DNA from: Leifsonia sp. C5G2
GTDB lineage: Bacteria; Actinomycetota; Actinomycetes; Actinomycetales; Microbacteriaceae
Length of the DNA stretch: 64,000 bases
Reading direction: 5' to 3'
Assembly (NCBI RefSeq): GCF_013359685.1
Contig: NZ_JABFMV010000002.1
Span: forward strand, 166,260 to 230,259
The notes below the pieces were generated by a model. It was not told the DNA's origin and ran no database searches. It saw only the letters and a list, made by a program, of their open reading frames with translations. Below are positions 35,213 to 44,109 of the stretch, in pieces (position 1 is the first letter of the stretch; each line of letters starts with the position of its first letter). The position numbers and the translations under genes were made by a program.

Positions 35213-36922
35213 GTGAGTTTCACCGCGCCCATCACGCTGCCCGGGCTCGCCCTCGACCCCCAGTGGTACCGCCGGTCGGTCTTCTACGAGGTCATGGTCC
35301 GGTCGTTCGTCGACAGCAACGGCGACGGCTCCGGCGACATCGCGGGACTCACGTCCAAGCTCGACTACCTGCAGTGGCTCGGCATCGACGCGCTCTGGCT
35401 GCCCCCGTTCTTCCAGTCGCCGCTGCGCGACGGCGGGTACGACGTCGCCGACTTCAAGGCGATCCTCCCCGAGTTCGGGACGATCGACGAGTTCCGCGAG
35501 CTCGTCACGAAGGCGCACGAGCGCAACATGCGCATCATCATCGACCTGCCGATCAACCACACCTCCGACCAGCACGAGTGGTTCCAGCAGTCGCGCTCCG
35601 ACCCCGACGGCCCGTACGGCGACTTCTACGTCTGGAGCGACACCGACGACAAGTGGCCCGACATCCGCATCATCTTCGTCGACACCGAGGACTCCAACTG
35701 GGCCTTCGACGAGGCACGCCGGCAGTTCTACTTCCACCGCTTCTTCTCGCACCAGCCCGACCTCAACTTCGAGAACCCGGCCGTGCACGAGGCGATGTAC
35801 GACATGATCAGGTTCTGGCTCGATCTGGGCGTCGACGGCTTCCGGCTGGACGCCATCCCCTACCTCTACGAGTCCGACGAGGGCAACGGCGAGGGCGAGC
35901 CGAAGACCCACGAATTCATCATCAAGCTGCGGGAGTGGGTCGACCGCGAGTACCCCGGCCGCATCATGATCGCGGAGGCCAACCAGTGGCCCCGCGAGGT
36001 CGCGGCCTTCTTCGGCAGCGAGGAGGAGCCGGAGTGCCACATGGCCTTCGACTTCCCGGTCATGCCGCGCATCTTCTACGCGCTGCGCTCGCAGCAGGCC
36101 GGCGAGCTGGTGCGGGTGCTGTCCGAGACCACCGACGTGCCGGACGGCGCGGCCTGGGGCGTGTTCCTGCGCAACCACGACGAGCTGACGCTCGAGATGG
36201 TGAGCGAGGAGTACCGGCAGGCCATGTACGGCTGGTACGCCTACGACCCGCGCATGCGCGCCAACATCGGCATCCGCCGCCGGCTCGCGCCGCTGCTGGA
36301 CAACTCCCGCGCCGAACTGGAGCTGGCCCACGCGCTGCTCTTCTCGCTGCCGGGCAGCCCGTTCCTCTACTACGGCGACGAGATCGGGATGGGCGACAAC
36401 ATCTGGCTCCCGGACCGCGACAGCTCGCGCACGCCCATGCAGTGGACGCCGGACCGCAACGCGGGCTTCTCCAGCGCCGACCCGGGCAAGCTCTTCCTCC
36501 CGATCGTGCAGTCGCTCGTGTTCCACTACAACCAGGTGAACGTGGAGGCGCAGCTCGCGCAGTCCCGGTCGCTGCTGCACTGGGTCCGCAACGTCATCCA
36601 CGTGCGGAAGGCGCACCCCGTTTTCGGGCTCGGCGACATCCGCGTGCTGCCGACCGACCACGAGTCGGTGCTGGCGTTCGTGCGGTCGTACGAGGGCAGC
36701 GGCACCCACTTCGGCGACCAGCCGGAGGACGTGCTGTGCGTGTTCTCGTTCGCGCACAATCCCGTGTCGGTCACGCTCGAGGCCCCCGAGTTCGCCGGCC
36801 GCGCCCTTTACGACCTGTTCGGCGGCGCCGAGTTCCCGACCGTCGCGGAGGACGGCCGCTTCACCCTCACTCTCGGCACCCAGAACTTCTACTGGCTGCA
36901 CATCGAGCCGCGCCGCGACTGA
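35213..36922 (+). CDS. treS: trehalose synthase / maltose alpha-D-glucosyltransferase TreS
   Basis: TreS interconverts maltose and trehalose. The 569-residue GH13 enzyme has the expected motifs: DLPINHTS, GFRLDAIPY with nucleophile Asp213, MIAEANQWP with acid Glu255, and RNHDE with Asp323. A C-terminal beta domain follows. The start is the GTG at 35213, placed 4 nt after AAGGAGA; an upstream ATG at 35183 is less likely. No pep2 maltokinase is adjacent. A LacI-type operator precedes it, suggesting sugar control. The family length is normal. Confidence 0.93.
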   Translation: MSFTAPITLPGLALDPQWYRRSVFYEVMVRSFVDSNGDGSGDIAGLTSKLDYLQWLGIDALWLPPFFQSPLRDGGYDVADFKAILPEFGTIDEFRELVTKAHERNMRIIIDLPINHTSDQHEWFQQSRSDPDGPYGDFYVWSDTDDKWPDIRIIFVDTEDSNWAFDEARRQFYFHRFFSHQPDLNFENPAVHEAMYDMIRFWLDLGVDGFRLDAIPYLYESDEGNGEGEPKTHEFIIKLREWVDREYPGRIMIAEANQWPREVAAFFGSEEEPECHMAFDFPVMPRIFYALRSQQAGELVRVLSETTDVPDGAAWGVFLRNHDELTLEMVSEEYRQAMYGWYAYDPRMRANIGIRRRLAPLLDNSRAELELAHALLFSLPGSPFLYYGDEIGMGDNIWLPDRDSSRTPMQWTPDRNAGFSSADPGKLFLPIVQSLVFHYNQVNVEAQLAQSRSLLHWVRNVIHVRKAHPVFGLGDIRVLPTDHESVLAFVRSYEGSGTHFGDQPEDVLCVFSFAHNPVSVTLEAPEFAGRALYDLFGGAEFPTVAEDGRFTLTLGTQNFYWLHIEPRRD

Positions 36923-36927
36923 GCCGT

Positions 36928-36983
36928 GAGGTGCTCGTCGTTGCTCGCGACACGCCGTGCCGGGTTGCAACTGCGAGCACCTC
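36928..36983. repeat. intergenic hairpin repeat with CGACACGCCG loop (copy 1)
   Basis: GAGGTGCTCG (36928-36937) pairs with CGAGCACCTC (36974-36983), and inside it GTTGC with GCAAC. The loop holds CGACACGCCG (36948-36957), the exact 10-mer that also lies in the loops at 42700 (reverse) and 47725. It follows treS by 5 bp and may end its transcript. Confidence 0.8.
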
Positions 36984-37018
36984 GGCGTGGCTTCGGATCG
37001 CGTGACGGGGGTGCTGGT

Positions 37019-37024
37019 TAGCGT
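37019..37024 (+). promoter_or_regulatory. -10 box of the exonuclease gene
   Basis: TAGCGT lies 6 nt before the ATG at 37031. Confidence 0.5.
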
Positions 37025-37030
37025 GAGGGC

Positions 37031-37717
37031 ATGGGCACGTGGCATCAGCGACTCGGGGTGTTCGATCTGGAGACGACGGGCATCGACGTGGAGTCGGCCC
37101 GCATCGTGACCGCCCACGTCGGACTGCTCGACGAGGAGGGCACCGTGCTGCACCGGCGCGACTGGATCATCGACCCCGGCGTCGAGATCCCGGCCGAGGC
37201 CACGGCCGTGCACGGCATCACGACCGAGCGCGCTCGCGAGCTGGGGATGGACCCGGGCCCCGCCGTCGCCGCGATCGTTGCGCAGCTGCGCAGCCTGTTC
37301 GACCGCGGCATCCCGGTGGTCGCCTACAACGCGCCGTACGACTTCACCCTGCTCGACCGGGAGGCTCGCCGCCACGGCGTCGCCCCGCTGGTCTCCCCCG
37401 GCCCGATCGTCGACCCGCTGGTGATCGACAAGGCCGTGGACAAGTACCGCCGCGGCAAGCGGACGCTCACCATGACGGCGACCCACTACGGCGTCGATCT
37501 GATCGCCGCGCACGACGCCGGCGCCGACGCGATCGCCGCCGGCCGGGTCGCCCAGGCGCTCGCGCGCATCCACGCGGAGGCCCTCGCCTTCGAGGCGGCC
37601 GAGCTGCACCGCCGCCAGGTCGACTGGTGCCGGGAGCAGGCGGCCGACTTCCAGGAGTACATGCGGCGCGAGCGCGACCCGCAGTTCACGACCTCGGGCG
37701 ACTGGCCCATCCGGTGA
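37031..37717 (+). CDS. DnaQ-like 3'-5' exonuclease domain protein
   Basis: The 228-residue protein is a DEDDh exonuclease similar to the epsilon proofreading subunit: FDLETTGID with Asp/Glu near residues 11-13, the Exo II region VAYNAPYDFTLLDREA and Exo III HDAGADAIAA with the catalytic His and Asp. A short charged tail follows. It lacks the polymerase-binding C-terminus of E. coli DnaQ, so it may act alone on DNA or RNA. The ATG lies 6 nt after TAGCGT; no ribosome site is present. Confidence 0.88.
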   Translation: MGTWHQRLGVFDLETTGIDVESARIVTAHVGLLDEEGTVLHRRDWIIDPGVEIPAEATAVHGITTERARELGMDPGPAVAAIVAQLRSLFDRGIPVVAYNAPYDFTLLDREARRHGVAPLVSPGPIVDPLVIDKAVDKYRRGKRTLTMTATHYGVDLIAAHDAGADAIAAGRVAQALARIHAEALAFEAAELHRRQVDWCREQAADFQEYMRRERDPQFTTSGDWPIR

Positions 37718-37770
37718 CGCTGCCGCGCCTCCCCCTCCGCTGGGGGCTAGCTGAGGGTCCGCTCAGCCGC

Positions 37771-37776
37771 TAGTGT
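37771..37776 (+). promoter_or_regulatory. -10 box of the DUF4190 gene
   Basis: TAGTGT lies 7 nt before the ATG at 37784. Confidence 0.5.
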
Positions 37777-37783
37777 CTGCCGC

Positions 37784-38101
37784 ATGAGCGACTCGAACCT
37801 GAACCCGCAGCCCCTGCCGCCCCAGCAGCAGCCGCAGTACTCCCAGCCCGGCGCCCCCGCGCAGCCGGGGTGGAACGTGTTGGCGATCGTGGCGTTCATC
37901 GCCACGTTCTTCATCAGCATCCTCGGAATCATCCTCGGCTTCATCGCCCTGTCGCAGATCAAGCGCACCGGCGAGCAGGGCCGCGGACTCGCTCTCGCGG
38001 CGGTGATCCTCGGGTTCATCTTCCTGGCGCTGGGCGTCATCATCTCGATCGCGGTCTTCGCCGCGATCGCGACCTCCGGCATCCACTACCAGACGTCCTG
38101 A
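37784..38101 (+). CDS. DUF4190 small membrane protein
   Basis: The 105-residue protein has a Pro/Gln-rich N-terminus (about 1-30) and two membrane helices (about 32-55 and 70-95) around the typical segment LGFIALSQIKRTGEQGRGLALAAVI of the DUF4190 family (given here as its key residues LSQIKR and GRGLA). The family is common in actinobacterial membranes and its function is unknown. A bidirectional terminator lies 130 bp after the stop. Confidence 0.85.
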   Translation: MSDSNLNPQPLPPQQQPQYSQPGAPAQPGWNVLAIVAFIATFFISILGIILGFIALSQIKRTGEQGRGLALAAVILGFIFLALGVIISIAVFAAIATSGIHYQTS

Positions 38102-38147
38102 CGCGGCGGGATCGGCCTGCCTCGCGGCCCGCAGGACGACACGCCCG

Positions 38148-38210
38148 GAATCTCCGTCTGGGCCGTATCCCGTCGGAGTTACGAAGGGCGGGCCGCCGAT
38201 TCTCCGACCC
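38148..38210. repeat. intergenic repeat with TCTCCG modules (copy 2)
   Basis: This segment aligns over its length with the reverse complement of 19131-19193. The shared blocks are GAATCTCCGTCTGGGC, GTCGGAGTTACGAA and TCTCCGACC. GTCGGAG (38172-38178) can pair with CTCCGAC (38202-38208). A CGACACGCCC next to it (from 38138) resembles the loop of the hairpin family. Confidence 0.7.
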
Positions 38211-38234
38211 GAGCTGGCCGGCTCCCACGAACGA

Positions 38235-38267
38235 CGAAGGCCCCCGTCCAGCGGACGGGGGCCTTCG
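38235..38267. terminator. bidirectional terminator between DUF4190 and rpmE2
   Basis: A perfect 15-bp stem CGAAGGCCCCCGTCC with a 3-nt loop lies between the two convergent genes, 9 bp after the rpmE2 stop. Confidence 0.9.
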
Positions 38268-38276
38268 CGGTACGGC

Positions 38277-38528
38277 TTACTTGCCGAAGTTCTTGTAGCG
38301 CGAGTTGAACTTCTCGACACGGCCGGCCGAGTCGAGGATGCGCTGCTTGCCCGTGTAGAACGGGTGCGACTCGGACGAGATCTCGACGTCGATCACCGGG
38401 TAGGTGTTGCCGTCCTCCCACTCGATCGTCTTGTCGCTCGAGACGGTGGAACGGGTGAGGAACGTCGCACCCGAGGCCAGGTCGCGGAAAACCACGGGGG
38501 CGTAGTCGGGGTGGATGCCAGTCTTCAT
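38277..38528 (-). CDS. rpmE2: 50S ribosomal protein L31 type B
   Basis: The 83-residue protein is the zinc-free form of L31. It begins [16 protein letters not shown] and has [13 protein letters not shown] and the C-terminal [11 protein letters not shown] typical of type B; the CxxC zinc site of type A is missing. Such copies are often used under zinc shortage, but I see no obvious Zur site. AAGGAAG lies about 6 nt before the ATG. It stands alone, with a strong terminator. Confidence 0.96.
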   Translation of the reverse strand: MKTGIHPDYAPVVFRDLASGATFLTRSTVSSDKTIEWEDGNTYPVIDVEISSESHPFYTGKQRILDSAGRVEKFNSRYKNFGK

Positions 38529-38683
38529 CAGGACTTCCTTGTTGCAGCTAGTAGTCGGTTCGGTCGTGTCCGCGCAGACCGCGTGGACGGGAAGCTCGTG
38601 CACCCGCGGAGGCGATCGGCGTCGGGATGACGCGCCGGACTCCGGGGGCCAGCTATCGAGTCTAGCAGATCGGCCGCGAGAAC

Positions 38684-39484
38684 TCAGTCGGCGACGGCCT
38701 GGCGCGCCCGGGCCGTGTAGCGGCCGTCGGTCTCGGCGATCTCCACCTCGATGTCGAACGTGCGGCTCAGGTTCTCGCTCGTCAGCACCTCGGCGATCGG
38801 GCCCTTCGCGATGATCTCGCCGTCTTTCAGCAGGAGCGCGCGGTTGAACGCCTGCGGGATCTCCTCCACATGGTGGGTCACCATGACGATGGCGGGCGAC
38901 TTCGGGTCGCTCGCGTAGCCGCCGAGCAGCTGGAGCAACTCCTCGCGGCCGCCGAGGTCGAGGCTCGCGGCCGGCTCGTCGAGCAGCAGGATCTCGGGGT
39001 CGGTCATCACCGAGCGGGCGATCTGCACGCGCTTCTGCTCGCCGTCGGAGAGGCTGCCGAAGCTTCGCTCGGCCAGGTGATCGAGGTGCCACTCCGAGAG
39101 GACCCGGAGGGCGCGGCGCTCGTCGATGTCCTCGTAGAGCTCGTTCCAGCGGCCGGTGACGGCGTACGCGGCGGTCATCACCACGTCGAGCACGCGCTCG
39201 TTGCGCGGGATGCGGCGGGCGAGCGCGCTGGAGGCGAACCCGAGCAGCGGGCGCAGTTCGGCCAGGTCGGTGTGGCCGACCGATTCGCCGAGCACGACGG
39301 CCTCGCCCGAGCTGGGGTGCAGCGCAGCGGCGGCGATCTGGAGCAGCGTCGTCTTGCCTGCGCCGTTGCGGCCCAGGATGACCCACCGCTCGTCCGGCTC
39401 GACCGCCCAGTCGATTCCCTTCAGGACGGGGTTGCCGTCCCGCACAACGGACACGTCGGAAAGTCGGAGAACGCTGTCGGCCAT
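38684..39484 (-). CDS. ABC-type ATPase, stand-alone
   Basis: The 266-residue protein has one complete ABC domain: Walker [10 protein letters not shown] (about 38-46), Q-loop region, signature SLSDGEQKR, Walker B ILLLDEP and the switch His in [11 protein letters not shown] short C-terminal region follows (about 225-266). It resembles the ModF/YkpA-like stand-alone ATPases; no permease is near, so its partner is unknown. TAGGCT lies 7 nt before the ATG, so the message is probably leaderless. Confidence 0.9.
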   Translation of the reverse strand: MADSVLRLSDVSVVRDGNPVLKGIDWAVEPDERWVILGRNGAGKTTLLQIAAAALHPSSGEAVVLGESVGHTDLAELRPLLGFASSALARRIPRNERVLDVVMTAAYAVTGRWNELYEDIDERRALRVLSEWHLDHLAERSFGSLSDGEQKRVQIARSVMTDPEILLLDEPAASLDLGGREELLQLLGGYASDPKSPAIVMVTHHVEEIPQAFNRALLLKDGEIIAKGPIAEVLTSENLSRTFDIEVEIAETDGRYTARARQAVAD

Positions 39485-39491
39485 GCCCTCC

Positions 39492-39497
39492 AGCCTA
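39492..39497 (-). promoter_or_regulatory. -10 box of the ABC ATPase gene
   Basis: TAGGCT lies 7 nt before the ATG at 39484. Confidence 0.5.
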
Positions 39498-39514
39498 CCT
39501 AAGCGCGGCGGCGA

Positions 39515-40705
39515 TCAGTGACGGCTCACGAGCGACCGGTACACGTCGAGCGTCTGCTCGGCGATGGCCGCCCAGCTGAACGACGTCTCCGCCCGCTCTC
39601 GGCCGGCACGCCCCATCTCGGCGGCCCGGGCGGGGTCCGAGACGACCTCGGTGAGCGCGGCGGCGAGGTCGGCCACGAAGGCGTCCGGGTCGGTCGGGGT
39701 GCCCGTGCCATCCTGCAGCTGCTGGATGGGCACCAGCCGGCCCGTGACGCGGTCCACGATCACCTCGGGGATGCCCCCGGTCGCGGTGCCGACCACGGGC
39801 AGTCCGCAGGCCATGGCCTCCAGGTTCACGATCCCGAGCGGCTCGTAGATCGACGGGCAGACGAAGACGGTGGACGCGGTGAGCGCGATCCGCAGCTCGT
39901 CGTTGGGCAGCAGCCGGTCGATCCAGACGACGCCGTCGCGCTCGGACTGCAACTGCTCGACGAGCCCGGTCACCTCGGCGAGGATCTCCGGCGTGTCGGG
40001 CGCACCGGCGCAGAGGATGACCTGCACCTCCGGCGGCAGCATCCTGGCGGCCCGCAGCAGGTACGGCAGGCCCTTCTGGCGGGTGATGCGGCCGACGAAG
40101 ATGACGGCGGGCCGCTCCGGGTCGATGCCGAGCGCGCGGGCCCGGTCGTCGTCGCGCAGCGGCTGCCAGCGCTCCAGGTCGATGCCGTTGTAGATCGTGA
40201 CGACCTTCGTCGGGTCGAGCGTGGGATACGACGCGAGGATGTCGCGACGCATCCCGTCGCTCACCGCGATGACGGTGTCGGCGGCCTCGAACGCGGTCTT
40301 CTCGATCCAGCTGGACACGCGGTAGCCGCCGCCCAGCTGCTCGGCCTTCCACGGCCGGAGGGGCTCGAGGCTGTGCGCGGTGAGGACGTGCGGGACACCG
40401 TGCAGCAGCTTCGCCAGGTGGCCCGCGCCGTTCGCATACCAGGTGTGCGAGTGGACGATGTCGGCTCCCCCGCAGTCCTGCGCCATCTGCAGGTCGACTC
40501 CGAGCGTGGCGATCGCGCCGTTGGCCTCCCGCAGCTCGGCGGGGACGCGGTACGACGCGGTTCCCGGCTCCTCGCGCGGCTCGCCGAAGGCGCGCACGAC
40601 GACCTCCGTGTCCGCCCGGAGGGCCCGGACCAGCTCGGTCACGTGAACCCCGGCTCCGCCATAGATGTCCGGCGGGTACTCCCGGGTCAGAAGATCGACG
40701 CGCAT
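39515..40705 (-). CDS. glgA: GT4 glycogen synthase GlgA, probably maltose-1-phosphate synthase GlgM
   Basis: The 396-residue GT4 enzyme starts MRVDLLTREYPPDIYGGAGV, has VHSHTWYANGAG and, in the donor domain, IYEPLGIVNLEAMACGLPVV and a KxGLPYLL site. The mycobacterial orthologue (Rv1212c), which also diverges from glgC, was shown to form maltose 1-phosphate from ADP-glucose and glucose 1-phosphate; I infer the same here. I chose the ATG at 40705, 7 nt after TAGCGT. It is divergent from glgC, with 47 bp between the starts. Confidence 0.9.
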   Translation of the reverse strand: MRVDLLTREYPPDIYGGAGVHVTELVRALRADTEVVVRAFGEPREEPGTASYRVPAELREANGAIATLGVDLQMAQDCGGADIVHSHTWYANGAGHLAKLLHGVPHVLTAHSLEPLRPWKAEQLGGGYRVSSWIEKTAFEAADTVIAVSDGMRRDILASYPTLDPTKVVTIYNGIDLERWQPLRDDDRARALGIDPERPAVIFVGRITRQKGLPYLLRAARMLPPEVQVILCAGAPDTPEILAEVTGLVEQLQSERDGVVWIDRLLPNDELRIALTASTVFVCPSIYEPLGIVNLEAMACGLPVVGTATGGIPEVIVDRVTGRLVPIQQLQDGTGTPTDPDAFVADLAAALTEVVSDPARAAEMGRAGRERAETSFSWAAIAEQTLDVYRSLVSRH

Positions 40706-40712
40706 GACCAAA

Positions 40713-40718
40713 ACGCTA
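40713..40718 (-). promoter_or_regulatory. -10 box of glgA/glgM
   Basis: TAGCGT lies 7 nt before the ATG at 40705, back to back with the glgC promoter. Confidence 0.55.
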
Positions 40719-40739
40719 GTACAGCCAACACTTCGCCTC

Positions 40740-40745
40740 TACTGT
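40740..40745 (+). promoter_or_regulatory. -10 box of glgC
   Basis: TACTGT lies 7 nt before the ATG at 40753; the ATG at 40747 would be too close. Confidence 0.55.
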
Positions 40746-40752
40746 TATGGAC

Positions 40753-41997
40753 ATGGCACCAGGCAAGAAGATCTTCGGCATCGTCCTCGCGGGCGGAGAG
40801 GGAAAGCGGCTGATGCCGTTGACGGCGGACCGGGCGAAGCCCGCCGTCCCGTTCGGCGGGCAGTACCGCCTCATCGACTTCGCCCTGTCGAATCTGATCA
40901 ACTCGCAGCTGCGCCAGATCGTCGTGCTGACCCAGTACAAGTCGCACAGCCTCGACCGTCACGTGTCGCAGACCTGGCGGCTCGACGGCATCACGAACTC
41001 CTACATCGCGTCCGTCCCGGCCCAGCAGCGCCTCGGGAAGCGCTGGTTCAGCGGGTCGGCGGACGCCATCCTGCAGAGCCTCAACCTGCTCCGCGACGAG
41101 AAGCCCGACATCGTCGTCGTCGTGGGCGCCGACCACGTCTACCGGATGGACTTCGGCCAGATGATCGAGGCGCACATCGCCTCGGGCGCCCCCGCCACCG
41201 TGGCGGCCATCCGGCAGCCCATCGCCCTCGCCGACCAGTTCGGCGTGATCGAGGTGGAGCCGGAGCGCCCCGACCGCATCGGCGCCTTCCGCGAGAAGCC
41301 GCGCGACCCGATCGGGCTCCCCGACTCGCCGGAGGAGGTGCTCGCGTCGATGGGCAACTACGTCTTCGACGCCGACGCCCTCATCGACGCCGTGGTGCGC
41401 GACGGCGACCGTCCGGACTCCAACCACGACATGGGCGGCGACATCATCCCCGACTTCGTCGCGCGCGGCGAGGCGGCGGTGTACGACTTCAACAACAACG
41501 ACGTCCCCGGATCGACCGACCGCGACCGCTACTACTGGCGCGACGTGGGGACGATCGACTCGTTCTTCGAGGCCCACCAGGACCTCATCTCGGCACTGCC
41601 GATCTTCAACCTGTACAACAACAGCTGGCCGATCTTCAGCCAGGTGCTGAACTCCCCTCCGGCGAAGATCGTGCGCGACGGGCGCGGAGCGCTGGGCACG
41701 ACCATCGACTCCATCGTGTCGCTCGGCTCGGTCATCTCGGGCGCGCACCTGGAGCGCAGCGTGCTCGGGCCGTGGGCGAAGGTGGACTCGGGCGCGAAGG
41801 TCGTCGACTCGGTGGTGTTCGAGCGCGCGGTGATCGAGCCGAACGCGTTCGTCGGCCGTGCCATCCTCGACAAGGACGTGGTGGTCGCCGAGGGCGCCCA
41901 GATCGGCGTCGACCCGGCGCGGGACAAGGCGCGCGGCTTCACCGTGACCGACTCCGGGATCACCGTGGTCGGCAAGGGTGTGCACGTCGTTCCATGA
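40753..41997 (+). CDS. glgC: glucose-1-phosphate adenylyltransferase
   Basis: GlgC makes ADP-glucose from glucose 1-phosphate and ATP, the committed step of glycogen synthesis. The 414-residue protein has the nucleotidyltransferase motif [26 protein letters not shown] (key residues GGEGKRL and [10 protein letters not shown]), the catalytic Asp in [13 protein letters not shown] and a C-terminal left-handed beta helix (about 290-400). The ATG at 40753 follows TACTGT by 7 nt. The serB start overlaps its stop by 4 bp. Confidence 0.96.
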   Translation: MAPGKKIFGIVLAGGEGKRLMPLTADRAKPAVPFGGQYRLIDFALSNLINSQLRQIVVLTQYKSHSLDRHVSQTWRLDGITNSYIASVPAQQRLGKRWFSGSADAILQSLNLLRDEKPDIVVVVGADHVYRMDFGQMIEAHIASGAPATVAAIRQPIALADQFGVIEVEPERPDRIGAFREKPRDPIGLPDSPEEVLASMGNYVFDADALIDAVVRDGDRPDSNHDMGGDIIPDFVARGEAAVYDFNNNDVPGSTDRDRYYWRDVGTIDSFFEAHQDLISALPIFNLYNNSWPIFSQVLNSPPAKIVRDGRGALGTTIDSIVSLGSVISGAHLERSVLGPWAKVDSGAKVVDSVVFERAVIEPNAFVGRAILDKDVVVAEGAQIGVDPARDKARGFTVTDSGITVVGKGVHVVP

Positions 41998-42656
41998 CCG
42001 GCGGGGAACACCAGAGAGGCGCATCCGTGCTCGTCGTCCTCGACGCGGACTCCACACTGCTCCAGGACGAGGTGATCGAGCTGCTCGCCGAGGAGGCGGG
42101 CTCGCGCACCGAGGTCGCCGACATCACCGAGCGGGCCATGCGCGGCGAGCTCGACTTCGAGGCGAGTCTGCGGGAGCGCGTGCGGACCCTCGCAGGGCTG
42201 CCGGCGGAGGTGTTCCAGCACGTCGGTGAGCGCATCCGGGTGACCGACGGCGTGCCGGAGCTGATCGCGGGCGTGCACGCGGCCGGCGGGGTCGTCGGCG
42301 TCGTGTCCGGCGGCTTCCACGAGCTGCTCGACCCGATCGGCGAGCGGCTGGGACTCGACCACTGGCGCGCCAACCGGCTCGTGGTCCAGAACGGCGTGCT
42401 CACCGGCGAGGTCGACGGACCGGTGGTGGATGCGGCCGCGAAGGCGCAGGCCCTGCTGTTCTGGGCCGCGGACGCCGGTGTGCACCTGCGTCAGACCGTC
42501 GCGATCGGCGACGGCGCCAACGACCTGAGGATGATGGCGGAGGCCGGCCTCGCCGTTGCCTTCAACGCCAAGCCCCGCGTGCGCGCCGAGGCCGACGTCG
42601 TCATCGACCGCCCGGACCTCGCCCAGGTGCTCCCCCTCCTAGGCCTCCGCGGCTGA
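41994..42656 (+). CDS. serB: phosphoserine phosphatase SerB
   Basis: SerB catalyses the last step of serine synthesis. The 220-residue HAD enzyme has the nucleophile motif [12 protein letters not shown], motif II VSGGFHE, and [24 protein letters not shown] for motifs III/IV (key residues GDGANDLRM). It lacks the ACT domains of the mycobacterial SerB2. The ATG overlaps the glgC stop (ATGA); an internal GTG at 42027 is possible. The coupling to glgC is unusual by function, perhaps simply by proximity. Confidence 0.92.
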   Translation: MTGGEHQRGASVLVVLDADSTLLQDEVIELLAEEAGSRTEVADITERAMRGELDFEASLRERVRTLAGLPAEVFQHVGERIRVTDGVPELIAGVHAAGGVVGVVSGGFHELLDPIGERLGLDHWRANRLVVQNGVLTGEVDGPVVDAAAKAQALLFWAADAGVHLRQTVAIGDGANDLRMMAEAGLAVAFNAKPRVRAEADVVIDRPDLAQVLPLLGLRG

Positions 42657-42668
42657 CCCCCGCCCAAG

Positions 42669-42734
42669 CCAAGAGCTCCTGAGTTCTTCGAGTCCCCACC
42701 GGCGTGTCGGGTCGAAGAACTCAGGAGCTCTTGG
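42669..42734. repeat. intergenic hairpin repeat with CGACACGCCG loop (copy 2), bidirectional terminator
   Basis: A perfect 23-bp inverted repeat (42669-42691 with 42712-42734, containing AAGAGCTCCTGAGTTCTTCG) has a 20-nt loop. The loop holds CGGCGTGTCG, the reverse complement of CGACACGCCG found in copies 1 and 3. It lies 13 bp after serB and 19 bp before the fabG stop. Confidence 0.9.
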
Positions 42735-42752
42735 TTGGGGGCAGGGGCTGTG

Positions 42753-43463
42753 TCAGTGGCCCATGCCGAGGCCGCCGTCGACGGGGATGACGGCGCCCGA
42801 GATGTAGGCGGCGTCGTCGGAGGCGAGCCACGCGACGGCCTTGGCGACCTCGGACGGAGCCGCGAACCGGCCCGCCGGGATGCTCTTCTTGTACTCGGCC
42901 TGCTGCGCCTCGGGCAGCTCGGCCGTCATGTCGGTCTCGATGAAGCCGGGCGCGACGACGTTGGCGGTGATGCCGCGCGCGCCGAGCTCGCGCGTGATCG
43001 ACCGGGCCATGCCGACCAGCGCGGCCTTCGACGAGGCGTAGTTGACCTGGCCGGCGCCGCCGAACAGCCCGACCACGCTCGAGATGAGCACGATGCGCCC
43101 GAAACGCGCCTTCAGCATGCCCTTGTTCGCGCGCTTGACGACCCGGAACGCACCGCCGAGGTTCGTCTCGACGACCGAGTCGAACTCCTCGTCGGTCATG
43201 CGCATGAGCAGCGTGTCCTTGGTGATGCCCGCGTTCGCGACCACGACCTCCACCGGGCCGAGCTTCTCCTCCACCTCGGTGAACGCGGCGTCGACGGAGG
43301 CGCTGTCGGTCACGTCCGCCCGCACGGTGAGCGCGCCCTCCGGCCCCTCGCCGGACCGCGCGGTGACCGCGACGCGGTGCCCCTGCGCGATGAACTCCTC
43401 GGCGATGGCGTAGCCGATCCCCCGGTTGCCCCCGGTGACGAGGACGGTGCGTGGCGTGGTCAT
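42753..43463 (-). CDS. fabG: 3-oxoacyl-ACP reductase FabG (short-chain dehydrogenase)
   Basis: The 236-residue SDR has the cofactor motif VTGGNRGIGYAIA, NAG in VVVANAGIT, and the catalytic Ser-Tyr-Lys set in LISSVVGLFGGAGQVNYASSKAALVG (key residues SSV and YASSK). It most likely reduces 3-oxoacyl-ACP with NADPH in fatty-acid synthesis; another SDR role cannot be excluded. The ATG at 43463 has GAAGGGAAG about 4 nt upstream. It stands alone, convergent with serB. Confidence 0.9.
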   Translation of the reverse strand: MTTPRTVLVTGGNRGIGYAIAEEFIAQGHRVAVTARSGEGPEGALTVRADVTDSASVDAAFTEVEEKLGPVEVVVANAGITKDTLLMRMTDEEFDSVVETNLGGAFRVVKRANKGMLKARFGRIVLISSVVGLFGGAGQVNYASSKAALVGMARSITRELGARGITANVVAPGFIETDMTAELPEAQQAEYKKSIPAGRFAAPSEVAKAVAWLASDDAAYISGAVIPVDGGLGMGH

Positions 43464-43549
43464 GCGCTTCCCTTCAGGACTGCTTGCTGCGGATTCGACC
43501 CCGGAAGGGCCGAAGACAAGTTTATGGACGTACGCTGGAGGCAACGCAC

Positions 43550-43861
43550 ATGAAGAAGCCCTCAGCTCCGTCGATCACGACTCTCCCCCTCTCTCCCGAT
43601 GAGGAGCGACGGCACCGGATGATCAAGTATTCGGTCGCCATGAGCATCCGTGTGGTCTGCCTGATCGTCGCCGTGATCGTCCCGGGCTGGTGGGCTGCCG
43701 TCCCGCTGATCGGCGCGATCTTCCTGCCCTACATCGCCGTGGTCATCGCGAACGTCTCGGTGGAGCAGGGCCGGGTGGATGTTCAGCGTCCGGGCGCTAT
43801 CGTTCCAGTGACGCCTCCGCAGCAGAGGAGGCGCGAGGACGGCCGGGAGGACGCGCAGTGA
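43550..43861 (+). CDS. DUF3099 membrane protein
   Basis: The 103-residue protein has two membrane helices (about 25-45 and 48-66) around MIKYSVAMSIRVVCLIVAV (key residues KYSVAMSIR), typical of DUF3099 in actinobacteria, and a basic C-terminus. GGAGG lies 8 nt before the ATG, and TACGCT (43531-43536) may be the -10. Its stop overlaps the GTG of the next gene, which in turn overlaps surf1, so all three are translated together. Confidence 0.85.
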   Translation: MKKPSAPSITTLPLSPDEERRHRMIKYSVAMSIRVVCLIVAVIVPGWWAAVPLIGAIFLPYIAVVIANVSVEQGRVDVQRPGAIVPVTPPQQRRREDGREDAQ

Positions 43862-44109
43862 TCGGGATGGACGCGCCTGAGCCGCTGACGTGCTCGCGCG
43901 CCGGCTGCCGCGAGACCGCGTCGTGGCGCATCGAGTGGCGCAACCCGCGCATCCATGCCGAGGACCGCGTGAAGGTCTGGCTGGCGTGCGCGGACCACGT
44001 CGACTTCCTCCGCGAGTTCCTGGCGGCCCGCGAGTTCCCGCTCCGGGTCGTCCCGGTCGCCGACGCCGACGACGACGCCGGCTCGGACGCCGAGAGGTCG
44101 ACGGCGTGA
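43858..44109 (+). CDS. small conserved Cys/His protein, possible zinc site
   Basis: I do not recognise a reliably named family. The 83-residue product has C12-x4-C17 near the N-terminus and C44-x2-H47 further on, a plausible zinc site, with IEWRNPRIH and the segment KVWLACADHVDFLREFL between and after. The C-terminus is acidic. GTG start with GGGAGG 7 nt upstream; 4-bp overlaps with both neighbours. Its constant link to SURF1 suggests a role in cytochrome oxidase assembly, but that is only inference. Confidence 0.75.
   Translation: MIGMDAPEPLTCSRAGCRETASWRIEWRNPRIHAEDRVKVWLACADHVDFLREFLAAREFPLRVVPVADADDDAGSDAERSTA

Noticed and set aside
38277..38528. A Zur box before rpmE2
   Set aside because: The type B protein suggests zinc control, but I found no convincing palindrome upstream.
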